From positions 1 through 39,873 of the forward strand of contig CANLRN010000038.1 in NCBI GenBank assembly GCA_947493495.1: DNA of 39,873 bases, in the 5' to 3' direction. Position numbers and translations under genes: made by a program. The notes beneath the pieces were generated by a model, which saw only the letters and a list, made by a program, of their open reading frames with translations, was not told where the DNA came from and did not search any database. The DNA is from an uncultured Aquimarina sp. (GTDB taxonomy: Bacteria > Bacteroidota > Bacteroidia > Flavobacteriales > Flavobacteriaceae). The number at the start of each line of letters is the position of its first letter. Within the stretch, counting starts at the first letter, position 1. Shown here piece by piece: positions 1-6,092 of the stretch.

Positions 1-63
1 GGCAATGAAAAAAAGAAAAAGAAGATTGTGAAACAACCTTACAATCAGCTTATTAAAATTTAG
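1..63 (+). CDS. C-terminal tail of an unidentified protein (partial)
   Basis: Frame 1 is open from the window edge to a TAG at 61-63 and gives a 20-residue lysine-rich tail ending NQLIKI. The composition (basic, ending in a short amphipathic stretch) looks like the end of a real protein rather than random AT-rich sequence. It is too short to assign to a family. No hairpin terminator is evident between it and the convergent MATE gene. Confidence 0.35.
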   Translation, partial: GNEKKKKKIVKQPYNQLIKI

Positions 64-151
64 TTAGATGGAATGCATAGAAAATTTATTACATCTTGTA
101 GCAACTGTAAATACTACCAATACTACTGCGTTGCGTTTTTGTGTTACACCG

Positions 152-165
152 CAAAGGTAACTTTG
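152..165. promoter_or_regulatory. Back-to-back TAnnTTTG boxes (possible divergent promoter)
   Basis: The plus strand reads TAACTTTG at 158-165. The minus strand reads TACCTTTG at 159-152. Both match the Bacteroidota -7 consensus TAnnTTTG, and they overlap in one near-palindrome, CAAAGGTAACTTTG. I see no well-spaced -33 TTG on either side. Neither direction leads to an obvious gene within the window, so this may be chance or may drive a small RNA. Confidence 0.2.
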
Positions 166-226
166 AGGAACAAATTTCTATTTCTATTTGTTAAGATGCT
201 ATTAGTTCAACAAGAAGTGTAAGGTC

Positions 227-1606
227 CTATATCTTTCCTTCAATAGCCACTAAAGACTTACTTAAATAAACGAATCTAACTCCTAAAAGTATGGCAGAAG
301 CAGTTAATCCTGCCAATAATCCAATCCATATCCCTGTACTCTTATAGGATGTGTATAATCCTAAATAATAACTAATTGGAAAACCGATAATCCAATAGGC
401 AATAAATGTTATAATCGTAGGTATTTTTACATCTTGTAGTCCTCTTAATGCTCCTAAAACGACAACTTGTATCCCATCTGATATCTGGAATAGTGCAGCT
501 ATAATCAAAAGCTTTGCTGCAATACTGATTACTTCGGTATTATCCGCCAGATGCTCTAGATCGGTACTATCCAAATAAATTTTGGGAAGCATATTATTAA
601 AAATAATGAAGAATAATGCAAATATGATTTCAATAAAAAAGGTCAATAAAAAAATAGAAAAAGCTATTCTTCTCAATTCGCTAAACTGTTGTAACCCCTT
701 TTGATTTCCAACTCTAACCATCGCTGCCACACTTAGCCCCATAGCGATCATAAAAGTCATTGCTGAAAGATTTAAAGCTATTTGATTCGCAGCTTGAGGG
801 TTTTTTCCTAAAATACCTGACAGCCATATGGCAGCAGTAAAGATCCCTACTTCAAAAAACATCTGTAATGCGGACGGAAAACCCAGTGTTAGTATTTTTT
901 TTAGCTCCTTACTCTCTAAAACAAAGAGCTTGATATTAGAGATATAGTTTTTAGACTTTTCTTTATTTTTAAGAAAAATCCATAAAAATACTATCATTGC
1001 TAATCGAGACGCCAAAGTACCTATAGCTGCTCCTACTATTCCCATCTGAGGAAAACCAAATTTACCAAATATCAACAAGTAGTTTAAAGCTACATTTACA
1101 ATATTAGCAATCAATGTTGCATACATAGGGTATCTAGTCATAGACAATCCATCAGAGAATTGTTTAAATGCTTGAAAAATTACTAAGGGTATTAATGAAA
1201 CTGCTACCACATTGAGGTATGGAATTGCTAATCTCACTACCTCTACAGGTTGTTTCATAGAGTACATCAATGGTTTAGCTAATAATATGCCTAGAAACAG
1301 TATTATTCCTAGTGCAGTGCATAAAAAAATCCCATGTTTACATACTGATTTTCCTTTGACAAAATTATTCTCTCCATCGGCTTCTGCTATCAATGGTGTT
1401 ATTGCCGTAGAAAAACCTATGCCCAGCGACATGGCAACAAACATAAAACTATTTCCTAGAGATACAGCAGCCAATTCTGCTGTTCCTAATTGACCAACCA
1501 TTATATTGTCTATCAATCCTACAAAAGTATGTCCTAGCATACCTAACATCACTGGAGCAGCTAGCTTTAGATTATACTTAAATTCTCTTGTGTATTGATA
1601 CAACAT
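227..1606 (-). CDS. MATE family multidrug/Na+ efflux transporter
   Basis: A 459-residue inner-membrane protein with about 12 hydrophobic segments in two similar halves, the usual size and layout for the MATE (multi antimicrobial extrusion) family. The N-terminal half has the family-typical stretch around residues 18-46, PVMLGMLGHTFVGLIDNIMV, followed by GTAELAAVSLG. The second half begins near residue 230 with LTLGFPSALQMFFEVG, the equivalent helix of the C-lobe. MATE proteins export cationic drugs or metabolites in exchange for Na+ or H+; the substrate cannot be told from sequence. The start is the first ATG, 20 nt downstream of a good -7 box at 1626-1633. It is transcribed away from the GH16 gene and shows no functional link to the cellulase locus. 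Confidence 0.92.
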   Translation of the reverse strand: MLYQYTREFKYNLKLAAPVMLGMLGHTFVGLIDNIMVGQLGTAELAAVSLGNSFMFVAMSLGIGFSTAITPLIAEADGENNFVKGKSVCKHGIFLCTALGIILFLGILLAKPLMYSMKQPVEVVRLAIPYLNVVAVSLIPLVIFQAFKQFSDGLSMTRYPMYATLIANIVNVALNYLLIFGKFGFPQMGIVGAAIGTLASRLAMIVFLWIFLKNKEKSKNYISNIKLFVLESKELKKILTLGFPSALQMFFEVGIFTAAIWLSGILGKNPQAANQIALNLSAMTFMIAMGLSVAAMVRVGNQKGLQQFSELRRIAFSIFLLTFFIEIIFALFFIIFNNMLPKIYLDSTDLEHLADNTEVISIAAKLLIIAALFQISDGIQVVVLGALRGLQDVKIPTIITFIAYWIIGFPISYYLGLYTSYKSTGIWIGLLAGLTASAILLGVRFVYLSKSLVAIEGKI

Positions 1607-1625
1607 CTATCCATTTATGAATTGA

Positions 1626-1633
1626 CAAATATA
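1626..1633 (-). promoter_or_regulatory. -7 promoter box for the MATE gene
   Basis: The minus strand reads TATATTTG, an exact match to the Bacteroidota -7 element TAnnTTTG, placed about 20 nt before the MATE start codon. No clear -33 TTG is seen at the expected distance. Confidence 0.4.
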
Positions 1634-1682
1634 GTGAGATTGTACTTCTGGATATCCAGAAATTGATGGAACTTTAACCCTT

Positions 1683-1704
1683 TTATCAATGTCGTTAAGT
1701 TAAG
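1683..1704 (+). repeat. 22-bp direct repeat, copy 1
   Basis: The 22-bp sequence here, with core ATCAATGTCGTTAAGTTAAG, recurs exactly and in the same orientation at 3882-3903. The two copies bracket the GH16 gene. The flanking sequences of the two copies differ. Confidence 0.75.
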
Positions 1705-2017
1705 TCCATATAAAATCTTCAGGCTGCGTATCTGGCGTGCTTATAGTTGAAATATGTTATCCCTTGGAGTGTATCTTTCTTTATTTTTTCATAAAAACCT
1801 TTTGATATTTTCTTTGAGTTGATCTTTGTTAATCGCTCTTTTCTTTCCAATGATATTGGTACTATGGCTTGATTCTATATTTTATTGATAACAAATCACT
1901 AAGTCAGGAGACTTCGTACAGGAGATAAAATATTGTAAATTATTTGAAGTAAAAACCATATGTGGTACAACAAATGTTTTGGTAATTTTCGAAATGTTTA
2001 TTTAATCATATGTTGTA

Positions 2018-2025
2018 TAGATTTG
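2018..2025 (+). promoter_or_regulatory. -7 promoter box for the GH16 gene
   Basis: TAGATTTG matches TAnnTTTG and lies 62 nt before the preferred ATG at 2088. There is no TTG at a normal -33 spacing, so this is a weak call. If it is the promoter, transcription starts inside the longer open frame that begins at 2010, which supports the downstream start. Confidence 0.33.
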
Positions 2026-2087
2026 ATTTTCATAGTGTTAAATTTAGGAAGACTAAATTTTTATTTAACACAAATTCCTATTTAATT

Positions 2088-3617
2088 ATGAAAACTAAAA
2101 GACGTATTAATTTTTTATTCTTTTTGATACTCACCACATTGGTATTTTATTCTGGAAATGCCCAGCCTCCAGGAGAAAATCCGAGCAATTGGGCAGTAGT
2201 AAACTCACTCACAGATGAATTTAATGGATCAAATTTAAACACAGGCAAATGGAATTATGGTCATCCGTGGTGGATAGGTCGTTCTCCATCTTTATTTGGA
2301 GGTGCTGCAAACGCATTTGTAAATAATGGACTTCTAGTAATGAAACCTACCTGGGTTGGAGGTGCAACAAACTTTATGAGATCTGGATCTATTCATAGTA
2401 AAAATAGAGATATGAGAGTAGGTATGTACTCTGAAGTGCAATTTAGATCCCACGGTCTTAAAATGGGAAATGGATTTTGGTTTGCTCATAACGCGCGTGA
2501 TAGTCAAAATCGTGAGGATGAAATAGATGTTCAAGAAGCATTTCCTACACGTTTCCCTAGAGTAATGAATACTAATATTCATAATCCTCAACCTAATTTC
2601 ACAAACGATCAACCACAACCTAATACTTTTACTATACCAAATAATGGTACTGTTCAAGGTGAATATCATAGATATGGTGTTTGGATTGTAAATAACAGAA
2701 CTTTACGTTTTTACTTAGACGGTGTATTTCAAAAACAAGTTAGAACAAACTCTACAATTGAACCACTTTGGCTAATTTTTAACCAAGAAACTTATGATTG
2801 GATTCGACCAGTCCCAAATCAAGCAGAGCTTAATAATGATGCCATAAATAGAACTTACGTAGGTTACATTAGAACTTGGAGAAAAACAGGTAATTCTAAT
2901 CCACCACCACCAGGAGGAGGAGGATCCAAGGTGTTGCTTAAAGGTAATAACGGGAAATATGTAAGCTCTGAAAATGGTGCAAAAGCGATGACCTGTAACC
3001 GCTCGTCGGCACAAGGATGGGAAAAATTTTCGTTAAATGTTATAGGTAATTCTGGAGGTAATGATATCGTAACGATTCAAGGTAATAACGGTAGATATGT
3101 GAGTTCAGAAAATGGTCAAAAAAATGTTACGTGTAATAGGACAAATGTTGGTGGTTGGGAGAAATTTGTATTAATACATCATGGAAATAATGTATACAGT
3201 TTTAAAGGTAATAATGGGAAATACTTAAGTTCTGAAAATGGAAATGGAGGAATGACCTGTAGTCGCGCTAATATCGGGAATTGGGAAAAATTCACCATTA
3301 CCTTTGGTGTAAAAAGTAATGAGGCTAATATAAAAGATATTGTTAGTACTGAACATGAAGTTACCACTTATCCTAACCCTATAGCAACAAACGGTTCTTT
3401 AAGTATGTCTTTTAAATTAGTAGAACAAGCTAAAATATCTATAGAATTGTATAATATAGTTGGTCAGAAAGTATTGTCTAATAATTTAGGGACTTATAAA
3501 ACTGGTAATCATGATATAAAATTATTTACAAGATCCAGCGAGCTAAGTTCTGGTATCTATCTGTTGAAAATAAAAATGAACGATATCGAAACCGTAGATC
3601 GCTTAAGATTTAATTAA
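2088..3617 (+). CDS. Secreted GH16 polysaccharidase with three fascin-like modules and T9SS tail
   Basis: A 509-residue secreted glycoside hydrolase. Residues 1-25 are a signal peptide ending NAQ. About 30-267 is a GH16 jelly-roll catalytic domain with the signature EIDVQE (nucleophile E145, D147, acid/base E150), the beta-bulge form of ExDxxE. After a PPPPGGGG linker come three ~40-residue units (about 280-406), each with a GNNG(K/R)Y(V/L)SSENG core and a GWEKF or NWEKF end, typical of fascin-like beta-trefoil modules that often bind sugars. The last ~85 residues are a T9SS type A sorting domain (TYPNPI, SSGIYLLKI). The ATG at 2088 was chosen because it opens a clean signal peptide; the frame extends 26 codons further upstream. 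The substrate is unresolved: GH16 includes agarases, porphyranases, carrageenases and laminarinases. It points away from the cellulase locus and may be an independent acquisition. Confidence 0.88.
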   Translation: MKTKRRINFLFFLILTTLVFYSGNAQPPGENPSNWAVVNSLTDEFNGSNLNTGKWNYGHPWWIGRSPSLFGGAANAFVNNGLLVMKPTWVGGATNFMRSGSIHSKNRDMRVGMYSEVQFRSHGLKMGNGFWFAHNARDSQNREDEIDVQEAFPTRFPRVMNTNIHNPQPNFTNDQPQPNTFTIPNNGTVQGEYHRYGVWIVNNRTLRFYLDGVFQKQVRTNSTIEPLWLIFNQETYDWIRPVPNQAELNNDAINRTYVGYIRTWRKTGNSNPPPPGGGGSKVLLKGNNGKYVSSENGAKAMTCNRSSAQGWEKFSLNVIGNSGGNDIVTIQGNNGRYVSSENGQKNVTCNRTNVGGWEKFVLIHHGNNVYSFKGNNGKYLSSENGNGGMTCSRANIGNWEKFTITFGVKSNEANIKDIVSTEHEVTTYPNPIATNGSLSMSFKLVEQAKISIELYNIVGQKVLSNNLGTYKTGNHDIKLFTRSSELSSGIYLLKIKMNDIETVDRLRFN

Positions 3618-3881
3618 AACTTGTATTTTTCATATAATACCAGCAGTTGTTGTTTAAATTTACTGGGGGAAAAATTAAGATTTTTTTATTTCAGTGAAGA
3701 ATAAAAATCAAGTATAGCAGCACTACGGTTTATTTTTATTCCGAAACTGAGGTAAAAAAGGAACATTTTATTCCAGTAAATTCAAATGGCAACTGGTATA
3801 AATAGGATCGTAAAATAAACAAACCCTGTTTGTAGAATTCAAGCTAAATTAAATATGTAATTGTGCATGATCAAACTCCAA

Positions 3882-3903
3882 TTATCAATGTCGTTAAGTT
3901 AAG
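3882..3903 (+). repeat. 22-bp direct repeat, copy 2
   Basis: Exact second copy of the repeat at 1683-1704, same orientation, downstream of the GH16 gene. It lies directly beside the REP/MITE-like hairpin element. Confidence 0.75.
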
Positions 3904-3957
3904 CTTTATCATTGTCAGTCTGAGACATCCAATAAAAATTTTATTCCGCGTTTATAC

Positions 3958-4078
3958 TGACGTATTTTTTGTAAACTTTGATGTCACGCTGAGCCTGTCG
4001 AAGGCTTTTGTACTATAATTTACTTCGACAGGCTCAGGATGACAATAGATTAAAAATCAAAAATTACAAAACACGTCA
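3958..4078. repeat. 121-bp imperfect palindrome (REP/MITE-like element)
   Basis: The element begins TGACGT and ends ACGTCA. Inside, the arm 3982-4003 (ending GAGCCTGTCGAAG) is complementary to 4023-4044 (starting CTTCGACAGGCTC) with two mismatches, and the outer T-rich and A-rich arms also pair. The GC-rich core differs in composition from the surrounding DNA. It resembles the short intergenic palindromes scattered in many Bacteroidota genomes. It has no coding capacity. Confidence 0.7.
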
Positions 4079-4165
4079 ATGGTAGCCTAACTGACTGCCG
4101 GCAAGGCAAACCAGTCGAAGACCTTCCTAAAATGATATAGCTAAATTGATATCTCTTAAAGCAAA

Positions 4166-4198
4166 AAGAAAAGACCGCCTATCAGACAGTCTTTTCTT
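4166..4198 (-). terminator. Rho-independent terminator of the 4238-5425 gene
   Basis: A perfect 10-bp inverted repeat, AAGAAAAGAC (4166-4175) and GTCTTTTCTT (4189-4198), with a 13-nt loop. On the minus strand it is followed by a T-rich run. It lies 40 nt past the stop codon. Confidence 0.75.
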
Positions 4199-4237
4199 GG
4201 TTGAGCTTGTGATTTAGTTAGTAATCACTGAAAAAAA

Positions 4238-5425
4238 TTAGTGCTTCATTATTTTCGTATACTCTTTTCTTTCTGGGCTTCTAACAACTAAGAAATATGC
4301 TCCTTTTGGCAAATTAGAAAAATCTATAGTATTTAAATTATTATCGAGAACTTCTGTTTTCTGTTTAGCTCCTAATATGTCAAATATTTCTACAGATATA
4401 GTTTCGTTATCCAGTATCCCTGATAGATTAAGAATATCATTCACTGGATTAGGATATGCCTCAATACGATCATTGATACTATTGCTACCTGTAGTATTTC
4501 TTTTCCCGTCGTGTTTAATACGTAATCGTGGAGCAGCTACTGATTTATTTTCTTTAGAAGCAAAGGCAAAATCATTACCCGAAGTAGCTACCAATACCAA
4601 ACTCAATTTATCCCCTTTGATCAAACCTGCTCTTAGGTTTACAACTTTAGTATTTCCGATAGCATAGGTCGTATTTAAATTTCCTAATAAGTCCCCTTCA
4701 TTAGACTTATTGGTAGTAGACAAATCAGTTTCTGTCCAGTTATCCGAATCTCCGAGATATACATCTATATTTCCATTTCCTTCCTCAGAGTTAACTGTAA
4801 ATTCTAGTTGAGCATCAAGAATATTCCCATCGATCGAAGAAAGATCAAACATCAAATATCCTTTATTTCTATTCTTCTCTATCCTAATAATATTTACATT
4901 ATGTCTTGTATTTCCTTGTAGATAAGCATCCTGAATCGGCGAAAGTTCAGTTGTTATTTCTTCTGTGATTACTTCTTCTTCTCTGATTACTTCTATTCTA
5001 TTAGAAAGATCGTAATCTCCGATAATCTCTGATAAATTAGCATCTATATCCAAACCAGAGATTTGTCCATTATAACTAAGGTGATAAATAAAACAGGTTC
5101 CTATGCCAGCTCTATCAAAATCTACAGCCTCTGGCGTAAGGGGTAGGCTAAGAATGTTATTTTGATCATCAGTTATTATCCACTGTGAAGTTTCTCCAGT
5201 ACTACCATTTAATACAATACCAGATGCAATATCCGCTACTCCATCATTTACTGTAAAATTAAATGGCCCACCAGTGATAACACCTCCCTTAACAATGTAA
5301 TCATTATAATTAAACGCCAATGTGACTGTATCCCACCTATGCAATTCTCCAGTAGGTATTCTAGCTTCTGTTAAAAAAAATAAAAAAAAGAACGCAATAC
5401 AAAAGTGAAGTTTAACTAATTTCAT
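4238..5425 (-). CDS. Secreted non-catalytic protein: repeat module + DNRLRE/CBM96-like domain + T9SS tail
   Basis: A 395-residue secreted protein with no recognisable catalytic domain. Residues 1-21 are a signal peptide. About 26-44 (GELHRWDTVTLAF) resembles the opening strand of DUF5060, the N-terminal domain of some algal-polysaccharide hydrolases. About 47-148 is a diverged copy of the module repeated in the three cellulases (GGVITGGPF, then WIITDD, then GTCFIYHLSY, then YDLSN). About 161-304 is a DNRLRE/CBM96-like beta domain (DAYLQGNTRHN, GYLMFDLSS, GNDFAFASKEN) closely similar to one in the neighbouring 884-residue protein. The C-terminus is a T9SS type A domain (AYPNPV, LPKGAYFLVV). 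It may bind polysaccharide, or it may be what is left of an enzyme that lost its catalytic part. It has its own terminator and an ACACA-rich leader. Confidence 0.8.
   Translation of the reverse strand: MKLVKLHFCIAFFFLFFLTEARIPTGELHRWDTVTLAFNYNDYIVKGGVITGGPFNFTVNDGVADIASGIVLNGSTGETSQWIITDDQNNILSLPLTPEAVDFDRAGIGTCFIYHLSYNGQISGLDIDANLSEIIGDYDLSNRIEVIREEEVITEEITTELSPIQDAYLQGNTRHNVNIIRIEKNRNKGYLMFDLSSIDGNILDAQLEFTVNSEEGNGNIDVYLGDSDNWTETDLSTTNKSNEGDLLGNLNTTYAIGNTKVVNLRAGLIKGDKLSLVLVATSGNDFAFASKENKSVAAPRLRIKHDGKRNTTGSNSINDRIEAYPNPVNDILNLSGILDNETISVEIFDILGAKQKTEVLDNNLNTIDFSNLPKGAYFLVVRSPERKEYTKIMKH
4982..5287 (-). repeat. Diverged copy of the ~105-residue cellulase-locus module
   Basis: Codes residues 47-148 of the 395-residue protein. 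It keeps the landmarks [13 protein letters not shown]-(I/V)-TDD, GTC and DLSN but differs at many positions from the 12 nearly identical copies in the GH5, GH5-GH48 and GH9 genes. It therefore appears to be an older lineage that has escaped homogenisation. Confidence 0.75.
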
Positions 5426-6092
5426 GGTTTTAAGTGTGTTATTGTGTGTTGTTGAAAAAAATTAAGATTTTATGTTAATTAGTACAACGTTAAATTTATA
5501 ACATTTCTTGCATCAAAAAAAAGATAATTAAACCGATTATCAACTGTTGTCAACAACTCAAAAAACATATGCCTCTATTTTCAGGATTTGATAGTAATAC
5601 AAGGGAATATATATACGATTGGTAAAAAAAAATATTCGTAAGTAATTAGATAGAATTCGATTTTTTCAATATTAATTTTCTTGAATCTATAATCTTTTTT
5701 GAGGGAAAAAAACAATACGCTTAGTCTTAAAAAAATAATTAATTTAACTTATATTTAACTTATATGCAATTGATTTCAAGTTGTTTCATAAGCCAAAAAC
5801 AGTACTTTATAATCATTTATGACTAAAAAACGTATAAAAAAAGACAAATACCTCTCTAAGGTAGGAATTACGCTAGGACATTTTTTTGAGATTTCTTTTG
5901 TTAAAAAGAAAACAATAACGCAGCTATGCTTAGTTCTTATAAGCTGTAAGCTGTTGTAAAAATCAATTATTTACACATACTCTAACTTCTGCGTTAGAAT
6001 GGTATAAAAGAAGATATGTGGCAATAAAAAAAGAGGCTGTTTGTTCAAACAGCCTCTTCTTTTTACAATTTAAGTTTTGATCAAAAAATCAG
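5426..6092. other. AT-rich intergenic region
   Basis: A 667-bp stretch with no gene. Next to the 395-residue protein's start it holds a GTGTGTT-ATTGTGTGTT stretch (an ACACA-rich leader on the minus strand). At 6031-6058 lies the terminator of the 884-residue protein. A short direct repeat of TTAACTTATA occurs near 5750. No consensus -7 box is seen near the leftward start; the nearest is TAAATTTA. Confidence 0.5.
6031..6058 (-). terminator. Rho-independent terminator of the 884-residue gene
   Basis: A perfect 12-bp stem (6031-6042 with 6047-6058, core GAGGCTGTTT/AAACAGCCTC) and a 4-nt loop GTTC. On the minus strand it is followed by a run of T. Confidence 0.88.

Larger units (their letters stand above)
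1607..2087. other. Intergenic region between divergent MATE and GH16 genes
   Basis: A 481-bp stretch with no convincing gene. It holds the MATE -7 box, one copy of a 22-bp dispersed repeat (1683-1704), and a possible -7 box for the GH16 gene at 2018-2025. The middle (about 1740-1960) has no recognisable features beyond a 30-codon open stretch that I do not consider a gene. Confidence 0.5.
3618..4237. other. Repeat-rich intergenic region between GH16 and the cellulose locus
   Basis: A 620-bp stretch with no gene. It contains the second 22-bp repeat (3882-3903), a 121-bp imperfect palindrome (3958-4078), a short further inverted repeat (GACTG at 4093-4097 with CAGTC at 4112-4116) and a terminator for the leftward gene (4166-4198). 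Just after the GH16 stop, an AT-only inverted repeat near 3677-3710 may end that transcript. Confidence 0.55.

Noticed and set aside
1212..1493. 93-codon plus-strand open frame antisense to the MATE gene
   Set aside because: It lies entirely within the MATE coding region, whose frame has clear family motifs and membrane-helix pattern. The antisense product has no recognisable features.
1789..1881. A 30-codon minus-strand open stretch ending in NIKRFL with a charged, gene-like composition
   Set aside because: It is bounded by stops, has no clear start, and matches no protein I recognise. It may be a fossil of a gene but cannot be supported.
2010..2087. Upstream start for the GH16 gene at 2010
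   Set aside because: It would place 26 charged and aromatic residues before the signal peptide, and a possible -7 box lies inside this stretch at 2018-2025. ATG 2088 gives a standard signal peptide.
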